A stretch of DNA of 40,853 bases from Natronohydrobacter sp. (GCA_007118445.1 SKRP01000256.1:1-40853); one strand, 5' to 3'. Shown: positions 19,371 to 29,182, numbered from the stretch's first letter. Program-made: numbers and translations. The notes: generated by a model not told the origin, from the letters alone.

Positions 19371-20141
19371 ATGCAGATCGACCTGAATGCCGATATGGGT
19401 GAGAGCTTCGGTCCCTGGCCAATGGGGGCGGATGCCGCGCTGCTGGACATCATCAGCTCGGCCAATATCGCCTGCGGCTTTCATGCTGGCGACCCTGACG
19501 TGATGGCGCAGGCCATGGCGCAGGCCGTGGCCAATGGCGTCGGGATCGGCGCGCATCCGGGCCTGCCGGATTTGCAGGGGTTCGGGCGGCGGCGGATGCA
19601 GATCGCGCATGACGAAGCCCGCCATCTGGTCGCCTATCAGCTTGGCGCGGCGCAGGCGATGGCGCGGATGGCGGGCGGGCAGGTGCGGCATCTGAAACTG
19701 CATGGCGCGCTGGCCAATATGGCCGCCGAGGATGAGCAGCTGGCCACGGCCTGTTATGAAGGCGCGCTGGCGGTTGACCCTGACATCATCCTGATGGTGA
19801 TTTCCGGCACGGCACAGGCGCGCGCGGCGACAGCACTGGGCGCGCGCATCGCGCAAGAGATTTTCGCTGACCGCGCCTATACCGAGGACGGGCTGTTGAT
19901 GGACCGCCGCCTGCCCGGCGCGGTGATCCATGACCCAGATCAGGTCTGCGCGCGCATACTGGACATGCTGCGCGCAGGCGCGATCATCACGGCGACAGGC
20001 ACGCATCTGCCCGCGCAGATCGACACGATCTGCCTGCATGGCGACACCGCCGGCGCTGTCGCGCTGGCGCGGGCGCTGCATGAGGCGCTGCGTGCCGAAG
20101 GTATCCGCCTGCAAGCCTTCACCGGCGAGCGCGCCGCGTGA
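19371..20141 (+). CDS. pxpA: 5-oxoprolinase subunit A (LamB/YcsF family)
   Basis: 'IDLNADMGESFGPW', 'ISSANIACGFHAGDPDVM', 'GAHPGLPDLQGFGRRRM' LamB/YcsF motifs (ORF 19365..20141). Confidence 0.94.
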   Translation: MQIDLNADMGESFGPWPMGADAALLDIISSANIACGFHAGDPDVMAQAMAQAVANGVGIGAHPGLPDLQGFGRRRMQIAHDEARHLVAYQLGAAQAMARMAGGQVRHLKLHGALANMAAEDEQLATACYEGALAVDPDIILMVISGTAQARAATALGARIAQEIFADRAYTEDGLLMDRRLPGAVIHDPDQVCARILDMLRAGAIITATGTHLPAQIDTICLHGDTAGAVALARALHEALRAEGIRLQAFTGERAA

Positions 20142-20998
20142 CGCTGGACCAGCTGCAGACGTTCCTCTGGGTGGCGCGGCTGCAGGGGGTGCGCCGCGCT
20201 TCGGAACAGATGCACATCTCACAGCCCGCCGTGACCGCGCGGTTGCAGGCATTGGAAGACACCCTGCAAGTCAGGCTTTTCGAGCGCAGCCCGCGCGGCG
20301 TGGTGCTGACCCGCGAAGGCGAATTGCTGCGCGGTTATGCCGAACAGATTGCCTTTGTTCAGGAAGAGATTCGCCAGCGCGTCAGCGATCCGACCGGGAT
20401 CGAGGGGCTGTTCCGCGTCGGGGCCTCCGAGACCATCGCCCAGACCTGGCTGCCCGGTTTTCTTGAACGTCTGAGCCAGCTCTTTCCGCGGCTGAGCCTT
20501 GAACTGACCGTGGATATCTCGGTCAATCTGCGCGAGGCGCTGCTGGCGCGGCAGTTGGATCTGGCGCTGCTGATGGGGCCGGTCTCGGTCTATTCGGTCA
20601 ACAATATCGCGCTGCCAAGCTTCGATCTGGGCTGGTACAGGGCTGCAAACCGGCCTGACCCGGATTTCCTGACGACGCCGGTGATCAGCTATGCGCGCAA
20701 CACGCGACCCTATCGCGAACTGGTCGAGGAACTCAGCAAGCGCCACGGTCCGCAGGTGCGCGTGTTCAGCTGCGCTTCGCTCTCGGCCAGCATCCAGATG
20801 ATCGCCTCGGGCATCGGGGTCGGCCCGATCCCCATTGCACTGGCGCAAGAGCGCGTCGCGGCCGGGCAGTTGCAGGGCTTCGATCCCGGCTGGCGGCCCG
20901 GCCCGCTGGAATTCACGGCCTCATGGATGGCAGAGCCGCGCAACGCGCTGACCGAAGAGGCCGCGCATCTTGCAGTAACGCTCGCGCGAAGCTTCTGA
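20138..20998 (+). CDS. LysR family transcriptional regulator
   Basis: 'MTLDQLQTFLWVARLQGVRRASEQMHISQPAVTARLQALEDTLQVRLFERSPRGVVLTREGELLRGYA'; GTG start overlaps the pxpA stop. Confidence 0.92.
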   Translation: MTLDQLQTFLWVARLQGVRRASEQMHISQPAVTARLQALEDTLQVRLFERSPRGVVLTREGELLRGYAEQIAFVQEEIRQRVSDPTGIEGLFRVGASETIAQTWLPGFLERLSQLFPRLSLELTVDISVNLREALLARQLDLALLMGPVSVYSVNNIALPSFDLGWYRAANRPDPDFLTTPVISYARNTRPYRELVEELSKRHGPQVRVFSCASLSASIQMIASGIGVGPIPIALAQERVAAGQLQGFDPGWRPGPLEFTASWMAEPRNALTEEAAHLAVTLARSF

Positions 20999-21019
20999 TC
21001 GAAATATCTGATCACCCTT

Positions 21020-21046
21020 TATCAAAATATACGATTTGATTTGATA
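21020..21046. promoter_or_regulatory. AT-rich dyad TATCAAA-N13-TTTGATA with nested ATCAAA-N8-TTTGAT; candidate LysR operator/promoter
   Basis: Arms TATCAAA (21020-21026) and TTTGATA (21040-21046) are exact reverse complements; upstream of the DUF1445/TRAP operon and just after the LysR gene. Confidence 0.5.
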
Positions 21047-21103
21047 TCCGCTTTGCGCAACCCTTTCTGAGCCGGAATGGGCAGGATGCAGTAAGGGGAC
21101 AAC

Positions 21104-21913
21104 GTGACATATCAGGAGGCAGCACGCGTCAAGACAGTGGCCGATCTGCGTGCCGCCATTCGTGACGGCGCGTTCACAGGCCATACGGCAGGTCTGGCAC
21201 CCGGCAAGCTGCAATGCAACATCGCCATTCTTTCAGCGGAACATGCGATCGATTTTCTGCGTTTCTGCCTGCGCAACCCGAAGCCCTGCCCGATCGTCGG
21301 CATTGCCGAAACAGGGGATCCGGCGCTGCCGACGCTGGGCCCGGATATCGATATCCGCCATGATCTGCCGCGCTACCGGCTGTATCGCGAGGGCCGTTTC
21401 GTCGAGGAGGTCACCGATATCGCTGCGCATTGGCGCGATGACATGGTGAGCGTCGCTCTGGGCTGTTCCTTTACCTTCGAGCGCGCGTTGATGGCGGCAG
21501 GCATTCCCATGCGCCATGTCGAGCAGGATCTGACCGTGCCGATGTATCGCACGAACCTGCCGCTGGTCAGCGGCGGGCCGTTCGGCGGCACGATGGTCGT
21601 CTCCATGCGTCCGTTGCGGGGGCAGGATGTGCCGCGTGCCGTGGAAATCTGCGCGCGCTATCCGCTGGCCCATGGTGCGCCCGTGCATGTCGGTGACCCT
21701 GGTGCGATCGGGATTGCCGCGCTGCAGCGCCCTGACTGGGGCGATCCGGTGCCCGTTACCGCCGATGAAGTCCCTGTTTTCTGGGCCTGCGGGGTCACGT
21801 CGCAAAACGCGCTGCTTTCGGCCGGTATCCCGTTGGTGATCACCCATGCACCCGGCCATATGCTGATCAGCGATATCGACGAAACGGCTGAAACACCGAT
21901 CTGGAAACCCTAA
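21104..21913 (+). CDS. DUF1445 family protein (putative hydro-lyase / D-glutamate cyclase-like)
   Basis: 'RAAIRDGAFTGHTAGLAPGKLQCNIAILSAEHAIDFLRFCLRNPKPCPI', 'VALGCSFTFERALMAAGIPMRHVEQDLTVPMYRTN', 'FWACGVTSQNAL', 'ITHAPGHMLISD'; GTG start. Confidence 0.88.
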   Translation: MTYQEAARVKTVADLRAAIRDGAFTGHTAGLAPGKLQCNIAILSAEHAIDFLRFCLRNPKPCPIVGIAETGDPALPTLGPDIDIRHDLPRYRLYREGRFVEEVTDIAAHWRDDMVSVALGCSFTFERALMAAGIPMRHVEQDLTVPMYRTNLPLVSGGPFGGTMVVSMRPLRGQDVPRAVEICARYPLAHGAPVHVGDPGAIGIAALQRPDWGDPVPVTADEVPVFWACGVTSQNALLSAGIPLVITHAPGHMLISDIDETAETPIWKP

Positions 21914-21931
21914 CCAACAGTGGAGAAACAC

Positions 21932-22972
21932 ATGAAACTGAAACTCGCCTCAACCCTTTTGCTGACAAGCGCGCTTGCCTTGCCTGTCAATGCGGAAATG
22001 CTCTCGGTCGTGGGAAGCTGGTCAGGTCTGCCATTGCACCGCGATTTCGAGCGGCCCTTCTGGGATGAATTCCTGCCCGAAGCCGCAGATGGCGCGCTGG
22101 AGGTGGCGCTGACCACGCATAATGAAATGGGCCTCGGCGTGGGCGATGTGTTCAACCTGCTGGGCGATGGCGTCTATGATGTCGCCATGACAGTCGGCAA
22201 TTACGCTGTGGCCGATGCGCCCGAACTGGAAGCCCTGGACGTGCCGCTGATCGCCATGGATGCGGAAATGGCACGCGCCAAGACCGACGCGGCACGGCCC
22301 ATGGTGCAGGACATCTTCCGCGACCGCTTCAACAGCCATGTGCTCGCCATCGCGCCCTATCCGCCGCAGATCGTGTTCTGCAATACCGAAGTGACCGGGC
22401 TCGATGACATGCAGGGGCTGAAAGTGCGCGGCTCGGGGCGGATGACCGCGCAATTCCTCGAAGCGCTCGGGGCCGAGGGCGTGAATGTCGATTTCGGTGA
22501 AGTGCCCGGTGCGCTGCAGCGCGGCGCGATAGACTGCGCCATCACCGGGGGCGGCTCGGGCTACAATTCGGGATGGTGGGAAGTGTCCACCCATCTGGTC
22601 ACCTTGCCGCTGGGCGGCTGGGACCCGGTGGTCACGGCCATCAATCTTGACCGCTGGAACAGCCTGTCGCCCGAGATGCAGGAGTTGATCGCATCCAGCA
22701 TCCGCACTGAATTCGAGGACAAGGCCTGGGCCGTGGCGCAGGACGGGTTGGTCAATGACACGGCGTGTCTGACCGGCATCGGTGAATGCCCCTATGGTGA
22801 AGCGCGCGACATGGTGCTGGTCGAGGCCAGCGCCGAGGATCTGGAGCGCGCGACCGAGATCCTGCTGACCCGCGTGTTGCCCGACTGGGCGGGCCGGGCC
22901 GGGCATGACTGGGCCATGCGCTGGAATGAAGAGGTCGGCAGTGTGGTCGGCGTGACCATCCCGCTCGACTGA
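21932..22972 (+). CDS. TRAP transporter substrate-binding protein (DctP family)
   Basis: Signal peptide MKLKLASTLLLTSALALPVNA; 'MQGLKVRGSGRMTAQFLEALGAEGVNVDFGEVPGALQRGAIDCAITG'. Confidence 0.92.
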   Translation: MKLKLASTLLLTSALALPVNAEMLSVVGSWSGLPLHRDFERPFWDEFLPEAADGALEVALTTHNEMGLGVGDVFNLLGDGVYDVAMTVGNYAVADAPELEALDVPLIAMDAEMARAKTDAARPMVQDIFRDRFNSHVLAIAPYPPQIVFCNTEVTGLDDMQGLKVRGSGRMTAQFLEALGAEGVNVDFGEVPGALQRGAIDCAITGGGSGYNSGWWEVSTHLVTLPLGGWDPVVTAINLDRWNSLSPEMQELIASSIRTEFEDKAWAVAQDGLVNDTACLTGIGECPYGEARDMVLVEASAEDLERATEILLTRVLPDWAGRAGHDWAMRWNEEVGSVVGVTIPLD

Positions 22973-22997
22973 TAGCCAGGCACAAGGGGGGCAGCAT

Positions 22998-23558
22998 ATG
23001 GTCTTGCGCATCTTCGATCTGCTTCGCACCATCAATCGCGGTATCGCGCTGGTGGTCGGGCTGGGGCTTCTGGCCTGCGTGGGCTATGTGCTGCTGGAAA
23101 TCACCCTGCGGCGACTGGGCTCGTCGCTGGGTGGCACGACCGAGATCACCGGCTATGTGATGGCCGTCACCACCGCCTGGGGCATGGGATTTGCCCTGAT
23201 GGAAATCGCCCATATCCGCATCGAGGTTCTGCGCACGCGGCTGGCGGGCTGGGGGCGTGTGTTCCTCGATCTGCTGGCGATGCTGGCCATGTCCGCGACT
23301 GTGGTCATCATCGCCTTTCGCGCCTGGCCTGTTCTGGCGCGCTCGATCAACAACAATTCGCGCGCCAATACCGTGCTGGAAACTCCGCTCTGGATTCCGC
23401 AAAGCCTGTGGTTCGCAGGCTGGGTCTGGTTCGCACTGATGTGCTGCGCGGTCACGCTGCTGTCGCTGGCGCTGGTGTTTCAGGGACGCCTGGGCGCAGT
23501 CGAACGACGGATCGGCATCCGCAATGAAATCGCGGAAGAGCTGGAGCAGGCAAAATGA
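22998..23558 (+). CDS. TRAP transporter small permease (DctQ)
   Basis: Four hydrophobic segments, 'GTTEITGYVMAVTTAWGMGFALMEIAHIRIEV'; sits between DctP and DctM. Confidence 0.9.
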   Translation: MVLRIFDLLRTINRGIALVVGLGLLACVGYVLLEITLRRLGSSLGGTTEITGYVMAVTTAWGMGFALMEIAHIRIEVLRTRLAGWGRVFLDLLAMLAMSATVVIIAFRAWPVLARSINNNSRANTVLETPLWIPQSLWFAGWVWFALMCCAVTLLSLALVFQGRLGAVERRIGIRNEIAEELEQAK

Positions 23559-24835
23559 TCCTCTATATCTTCGGCGGCCTGCTGGGGCTGATGGCGCTGA
23601 CCATTCCCGTGGGCATTGTGCTGTTCCTGCTGGGCTTTGGCGTCGATCAGTTCTTCACCCCTTTCCCGCTGATCCGCGGGCTGGGACAATTCGTCTGGTC
23701 CTCGTCCAATTCCTCGACCCTGATCGCCATTCCCTTCTTCGTGCTTCTGGGCGAGGTTCTGGTGCGCGGGGGCGTCGCGGCCAGGACTTATGCAGCGCTC
23801 GATCGCTGGCTGAGCTGGCTGCCCGGCGGGTTGATCCATGCCAATATCGGCACGGCGACCCTGTTTTCCGCGACCTCGGGCTCATCGGTCGCAACGGCTG
23901 CCACAGTCGCCACAGTCGCCATGCCGCAGGCCGAACGTCTGGGCTATGATCCGCGCCTGTTTTCAGGCGCCATCGCGGCGGGCGGCACGCTCGGCATCAT
24001 GATTCCGCCCTCGATCAACCTGATCGTCTACGGGTTTCTGACTGAATCCTCGATCCCGCAGCTTTTTGTCGCCGGGCTGATTCCGGGGCTGATGCTGGCT
24101 GTCGGTTTCAGCATCGTGACCGCGCTGATCTGCCTGATGCGGCCTGAACTGGGCGGAGAATCGCGCCGCTACCCCCTGCGCGAGATGCTGGCCGTGCTGG
24201 TGCATCTGATCCCGATCTTCCTGCTTTTTGCCGCCATTGTCGGCTCGATCTATCAGGGCTGGGCCACCCCCACCGAGGCGGCGGCCGTGGGCGTGGGCAT
24301 GGCCTTCCTGATCGCCGGCGTCTCGGGCGGGGTGAACTGGGCGATGCTGCGCGACTCGATATACGGCACAATGCGGATCACGGCGATGATCATGCTGGTG
24401 GTGCTCGGCGCGGCATTCCTGAACTTCACCCTGTCCAGCGCCGGTCTGGGTCGCGATTTGCGCGCCTTCATGGAGGGGCTGGGATTCACGCCCCTGATGA
24501 CGCTGATGGTGATTGTGCTGATCTATATCGTGCTGGGCTTCTTCATCGAAACATTGTCGCTGATGGTCATCACCATTCCCATCATGGTCCCCATCGTGGT
24601 CGCGCTTGGCTATGATCCGATCTGGTTCGGCATCCTGATGATCGTGCTGGTGGAAATGGCGTTGATCACGCCGCCTGTGGGACTGAATCTCTATGTCGTG
24701 CAAGGCGCGCGACGCGGCGGCAACCTGTCCGAGGTGATGGTCGGCGCGATCCCCTATGCCGGTCTGATGCTCCTGATGGCCTTCGCACTGATAGCATTCC
24801 CCGGGCTGGCGCTCTGGCTGCCTGCCAATCTTTAG
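23555..24835 (+). CDS. TRAP transporter large permease (DctM)
   Basis: 'LIAIPFFVLLGEVLVRGG', 'FSATSGSSVATAATVATVAMPQAERLGYDPRLFSGAIAAGGTLGIMIPPSINLIVYG', 'TEAAAVGVGMAFLIA'. Confidence 0.95.
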   Translation: MILYIFGGLLGLMALTIPVGIVLFLLGFGVDQFFTPFPLIRGLGQFVWSSSNSSTLIAIPFFVLLGEVLVRGGVAARTYAALDRWLSWLPGGLIHANIGTATLFSATSGSSVATAATVATVAMPQAERLGYDPRLFSGAIAAGGTLGIMIPPSINLIVYGFLTESSIPQLFVAGLIPGLMLAVGFSIVTALICLMRPELGGESRRYPLREMLAVLVHLIPIFLLFAAIVGSIYQGWATPTEAAAVGVGMAFLIAGVSGGVNWAMLRDSIYGTMRITAMIMLVVLGAAFLNFTLSSAGLGRDLRAFMEGLGFTPLMTLMVIVLIYIVLGFFIETLSLMVITIPIMVPIVVALGYDPIWFGILMIVLVEMALITPPVGLNLYVVQGARRGGNLSEVMVGAIPYAGLMLLMAFALIAFPGLALWLPANL

Positions 24836-24844
24836 GACACGATC

Positions 24845-25519
24845 ATGCCCATGCTCGATTTTCACACTGATCACGGCCCGCTGCGGATCAATATCCAATC
24901 ACTGACCATCGCAGGCTGGACCGGGCGCGACGCGGCGGCTGTCCAGCACCATATCGACGAACTGGCCGCCTTGGGTGTGCCGCCACCTGCGACTGTCCCG
25001 GTCTATTACCGTGCAGATGCAGAGCTGCTGACCCAGGCAGAGGACATTACCGTGCTTGGCTCTGACACGTCGGGCGAGGCCGAACCGCTGCTGGTGGCAG
25101 ATGACAGCGGCACGCTATGGCTTGGTCTGGCCTCGGATCACACCGACCGCGCGCTCGAGGCGGTGTCGATTGCAAAATCCAAGCAGATCTGCGCCAAGCC
25201 CGTTGCGCGAGAGCTGTGGCTCTATGAAGAGATTGCCCCCCATCTCGATGCCCTGCGCCTGCAGGCCAGGATCGTGGAGGATACCGGGGCTGTGGACTAT
25301 CAATCCGGGACATTGCAGCGCATCCGGCCTCTGCCAGAGATTTTGACAGGCTTGCCCGAGGGGCGTCTTGCACCGGGCTCGGTGTTGTTTTGCGGCACCT
25401 TGCCGGTGATCGGTGCAATCCGCCCGGCACGGCGCTTCATCATGCAGCTTCATGATCCGGTACTTGAGCGCACCATCAGCGGCGAATACGGGATCTGCTG
25501 CCTGCCCTTGGTGCATTGA
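24845..25519 (+). CDS. DUF2848 family protein
   Basis: 'LTIAGWTGRDAAAVQHHIDELAALGVPPPATVPVYYRADAELLTQA', 'LGSDTSGEAEPLLV', 'GLASDHTDR'. FAH-like small protein of unknown function. Confidence 0.75.
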   Translation: MPMLDFHTDHGPLRINIQSLTIAGWTGRDAAAVQHHIDELAALGVPPPATVPVYYRADAELLTQAEDITVLGSDTSGEAEPLLVADDSGTLWLGLASDHTDRALEAVSIAKSKQICAKPVARELWLYEEIAPHLDALRLQARIVEDTGAVDYQSGTLQRIRPLPEILTGLPEGRLAPGSVLFCGTLPVIGAIRPARRFIMQLHDPVLERTISGEYGICCLPLVH

Positions 25520-25967
25520 GCACGCGACAGCCCGGAGATGTGTCAGCGGTCCAGGCTTGATCAGTTCAAACGCCCGGGAATGCGCGCTGGCGCAGGTCTT
25601 GACTCTGATCAGACACGGCGGCAGGCACTGGAAGAATTCCATCATGCCAGTGTGTTGAACTTGTTGGCGCGATGGAAACCAACCTGGCGCCCAACGTGCG
25701 TTTTGCCCGCAGCTTTAGCATGTAGCTCGGCAGTGGTTGCCGGTTCTGAGCTGCTCGAACATGCGAAGTCAGAAGGACAGAGGGCAGCGTGGACGATATC
25801 GGTAACGCTCGCATGGCAAAGCGACGCCGCATGAGATATTCGCCTGAGGGAACTGGCCGCGTGGCGGTTGTCCGCGCCGCCATTCTCGAAGCTCGGCTCA
25901 CCGGCGCCTGCCAAAAAGCAGCAGCATATCCCCCAGACTTTGCCCACACCCGGAGGTTTTCAGGCAC

Positions 25968-27407
25968 TCAGCCCTGCCGCGACACCGGCCAGTCAAATGG
26001 GCGGTCGATACCCGCCATCTTGACACCGGTAAAAGCCGATGCCTCGAAGCTGAGCGCGCGCAGATCCTCGGGTTCCAGATTATGGACCGATGACTTGCCG
26101 CAAGCTTTGGCCAGTGCGGTTACTTCCATGGTCATGGCAGTGAGCATCCGCGCCACGCGCTCGGCACCGGCGGCGACATTCATGCGTGGCTCCAGTCCGG
26201 GATCCTGCGTGGCAATGCCAACCGGGCACATGCCGGTATGGCAGTGATGGCATGCACCGGGGCTGGTGCCAAGCTTGCGGTAGTCCTCCTCGTAGCGCGG
26301 CGAGTTGCACCCCAGCGCCATCATCGCACCATTGCCAATCATTACGGCATCAGCCCCGAGTGCCAAAGCTTTGGCGACGTCGGTTCCCGTGCGAATGCCA
26401 CCGGCCACGACGAGCGAAACCTTGCCGGACATGCCGCATTCGTCAAGCGCCTCGCGCGCGGCGCGGATTGCGGTCAGGGTCGGGATGCCAGTATGGTTCA
26501 GCAACAGTTCGGGAGAGGCCCCGGTGCCGCCTTCGGCACCATCCACCACGACCACATCAGCGCCAGCCTTGGCGGCCACTGCCACATCATAGCGCGGCCG
26601 CGTTGCTCCCATCTTGATGAAGATCGGAACCTTGTAATCTGTGGCGATGCGCAACTCCTCGATCTTGACCGCCAGATCGTCGGCACCCAGCCAGTCGGGG
26701 TGACGGATGGTCGAGCGCTGGTCAACCCCCTCGGGCAGGGTGCGCATCTTCGAGACGCGCGGGCTGACCTTCATGCCCAGAAGCAAACCGCCAGTGCCAG
26801 GCTTCGCCCCTTGGCCCACAACCAGTTCCAGCCCGTCGGCGCGGCGCAGGTGGTCCAGATCAAGCCCATACCGCGCTGGCGACATCTGGTAGACCAGCGT
26901 TTTCGAGGCCGCGCGCTCTTCCTCGAGCATGCCGCCCTCACCTGTGCAGGTCATGGTCCCGACTTTCGAGGCACCGTGGCCCAACGCTTCCTTGGCACTG
27001 GCCGACAACGCGCCAAATGACATCGATGCGATGTAGATGGGAATATCCAGCATGATCGGGTTTTCGACCAATCCGCGCCCGCCGCCCAGCACAGTGCGCG
27101 TGTCACAGCTTTCGCGGTAGCCTTCGAGCGGCAGCCGGGTCAGCGTGGCGGGGACGAAAGTCAGATCATCGAATGTGGGCAGGCGCTGGTTGAAACTGTT
27201 ATAGCCGCGCACCTGATAGCGCCCGAGCTGCGCCAGAGCATGGGCTTCCGAGATCGCCTCGGGAGTCCAGCGCGCTGAACCGCCCTGATCATAAGACGAG
27301 GGCACGCCCGCCGGTCGGCCCTCGATGGCCCCATCGCCGAATTGCACCAACTCCTCGGACGCGTCCTCAAAGGGAAAGCGATAGGGAGTGTTCATATCAT
27401 CAGCCAT
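25968..27407 (-). CDS. FMN-binding glutamate synthase-like protein (MgsC/GlxD type)
   Basis: 'IYIASMSFGALSASAKEALGHGASKVGTMTCTGEGGMLEEE', 'VVVDGAEGGTGASPELLLNHTGIPT', cysteine cluster 'CHHCHTGMCPVGIATQDP'. Start 27407 or 27395. Confidence 0.92.
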   Translation of the reverse strand: MADDMNTPYRFPFEDASEELVQFGDGAIEGRPAGVPSSYDQGGSARWTPEAISEAHALAQLGRYQVRGYNSFNQRLPTFDDLTFVPATLTRLPLEGYRESCDTRTVLGGGRGLVENPIMLDIPIYIASMSFGALSASAKEALGHGASKVGTMTCTGEGGMLEEERAASKTLVYQMSPARYGLDLDHLRRADGLELVVGQGAKPGTGGLLLGMKVSPRVSKMRTLPEGVDQRSTIRHPDWLGADDLAVKIEELRIATDYKVPIFIKMGATRPRYDVAVAAKAGADVVVVDGAEGGTGASPELLLNHTGIPTLTAIRAAREALDECGMSGKVSLVVAGGIRTGTDVAKALALGADAVMIGNGAMMALGCNSPRYEEDYRKLGTSPGACHHCHTGMCPVGIATQDPGLEPRMNVAAGAERVARMLTAMTMEVTALAKACGKSSVHNLEPEDLRALSFEASAFTGVKMAGIDRPFDWPVSRQG

Positions 27408-28108
27408 GCTTTTGCATCCCTGCTCTGGAAATACCACAGCCGCTCACCGGCCACGATTCGCCGCCATGCGCGTGAGCGGTCAGAAAGCCCGAGCGGGTCG
27501 AGAATCGCCTCCACCTCGGCGACCTGCTCGGCGCTCGGTTCGGTGATCACCGCATCGACACCCAGATCCTCGACATCGCCGCAGACCCAGACCTCACCCT
27601 GCCAGAGCGCATCAGCGCAACTTGGCCCGGCACCGCCCAGGGCGATGATCTTGCCACCATGCGCCATGAAGCCCGACTGATAGCCCAGCTTGCCTTCGAC
27701 GACGATGGTGCCACCCTTCATGGCGACACCGGCACGTGGGCCGCAATCGCCGCGCACATGGATCAGCCCGCCCAGCATCGCAGCACCCACTGACATGCCA
27801 GCATAGCCGCCAACAGTGATATGGCCCGCCGACATCGCCTCGCCGCAGCCCCAGCCCGCATTGCGTTCGACGGTGATCCGCGCGCCGGTGTTCAGCCCGC
27901 CACAGTAATAACCGACCGAACCTTCGGCATGCAGCTCGCAACCCGGCGGCAGGCCCACGCCGAGATTGTGCCGCGACAATGTATTGCGCAGCACCATGCG
28001 TTCCCCGGCCTTCGCGGCCTTCTGGATGTCCTCATGCACCGCGCGGATGGGGCGTTCGCCCACGTCGATCACTGTTTCGGCCATCGTTCGTCCAGGCGCT
28101 CTGTTCAT
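27392..28108 (-). CDS. GXGXG-motif glutamate synthase alpha subunit C-terminal-like protein (MgsB/GlxC type)
   Basis: Repeated 'GYYCGGLNTGARITVERNAGWGCGEAMSAGHITVGGYAGMSVGAAMLGGLIHVRGDCGPRAGVAMKGGTIVVEG' beta-helix. Confidence 0.9.
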   Translation of the reverse strand: MNRAPGRTMAETVIDVGERPIRAVHEDIQKAAKAGERMVLRNTLSRHNLGVGLPPGCELHAEGSVGYYCGGLNTGARITVERNAGWGCGEAMSAGHITVGGYAGMSVGAAMLGGLIHVRGDCGPRAGVAMKGGTIVVEGKLGYQSGFMAHGGKIIALGGAGPSCADALWQGEVWVCGDVEDLGVDAVITEPSAEQVAEVEAILDPLGLSDRSRAWRRIVAGERLWYFQSRDAKAWLMI

Positions 28109-29052
28109 GCTGCCACCCTCTGGTTCCCGACAGTCCAGATGCCGTGCAAGCTGGGCCCATCATGATTGATGACGTCGATGCCGTCGTCGTTATAGACGCG
28201 TCGCACGGCCTGTTCCTCCGTGCCCGCTGCAATGGCACCGTTCTGGTCTATCAACACCAGCGGCTTCATCGCGAAACGGTCCTTGGCGAAGCCAATGGCC
28301 GAGGGCGTGGCGATCATGTAGGTGAACACACCATCGATCTCGTGAATGGAGCGGGTCAGCGCCTCTTCCATGCTCAGCCCCTGTTTCATACGGTCGGACA
28401 CCCAGACCGCGATCAGCTCGCTGTCATTCCACGTGAGGAAGCGATAGCCCTTGCGCTCGAGTTTCTCGCGCCAGGTGTAGTAATCGGTGATCTGCCCGTT
28501 ATGAACGATGGCCACGTCCGGGAAGGGGCGCGCCCAAAACGGGTGGCTGGCATTCGGGCGCACATCACTTTCGGTCGCCAGACGCGCATGGCCAAGCCCA
28601 TGCGTGCCTGTCATCTCGCGTATGCCGTGCTTGTCGGCGACGGCATTGGCACCGCCGACATCCTTGATGATCTCGAGCGAGCGGCCCACTGACTGCATCT
28701 CCAATCGCGCGGCTATCTCATCGGCTTCGGCCACCCATGCGGCCATATCAACCGGGTCACTGACGATCATGCGCGCAAGATAATGTTGGCTGCGACTGTT
28801 GTCCCAGCTTGGCTCTTCGATGACATCCGCACCGTTGTTGCGCAGGATGGCGCGGAAATCGTTCAGATCCTGACCCATCCTCGAACGATCGAACCCCATT
28901 GCGCGCACAATGTAGCCGTTTTCCCGCGGAGTGCTGTAGACAGCAAAGCCTGTTGAGTCGGCACCACGATGCTCCTGTGCAGCCATCAAGGCCACCAGAT
29001 CGCGGCCAACCGGCCCCGGCGCTCCCAGAATTCGCCCGGCGATTCCACACAT
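28105..29052 (-). CDS. Class II glutamine amidotransferase domain protein (MgsA/GlxB type)
   Basis: Starts MCGIAGRI (N-terminal nucleophile Cys), 'EHRGADSTGFAVY', 'HGLGHARLATESDVRPNASHPFWARPFPDVAIVHNGQI'. Confidence 0.92.
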   Translation of the reverse strand: MCGIAGRILGAPGPVGRDLVALMAAQEHRGADSTGFAVYSTPRENGYIVRAMGFDRSRMGQDLNDFRAILRNNGADVIEEPSWDNSRSQHYLARMIVSDPVDMAAWVAEADEIAARLEMQSVGRSLEIIKDVGGANAVADKHGIREMTGTHGLGHARLATESDVRPNASHPFWARPFPDVAIVHNGQITDYYTWREKLERKGYRFLTWNDSELIAVWVSDRMKQGLSMEEALTRSIHEIDGVFTYMIATPSAIGFAKDRFAMKPLVLIDQNGAIAAGTEEQAVRRVYNDDGIDVINHDGPSLHGIWTVGNQRVAA

Positions 29053-29076
29053 GTCTAGCCTCCTCATCGGATATTA

Positions 29077-29095
29077 TGTATACTGTATACAGTAT
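29077..29095. promoter_or_regulatory. Operator copy 1: TGTATACTGTATACAGTAT, containing the perfect palindrome ATACTGTATACAGTAT (29080-29095)
   Basis: Identical 19-mer recurs at 36783-36801; located between the divergent mgsA-like and GntR genes. Confidence 0.85.
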
Positions 29096-29182
29096 TCGTA
29101 ATTTTTCAACCCCGTTTCGCCCTTTGCTTGGCGTTGCCAAGCCCATATATGGGCGACCATCAAGGAAGCAGGACAAGGTGCC

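Noticed and set aside
25968-29052. Standard methylamine N-methylglutamate pathway operon
   Set aside because: The mgs-like trio is present, but no MgdABCD (sarcosine-oxidase-like four-subunit NMG dehydrogenase) set is in the window, and the regulator/operator link is to a BMC, so a plain methylamine assignment is not supported.
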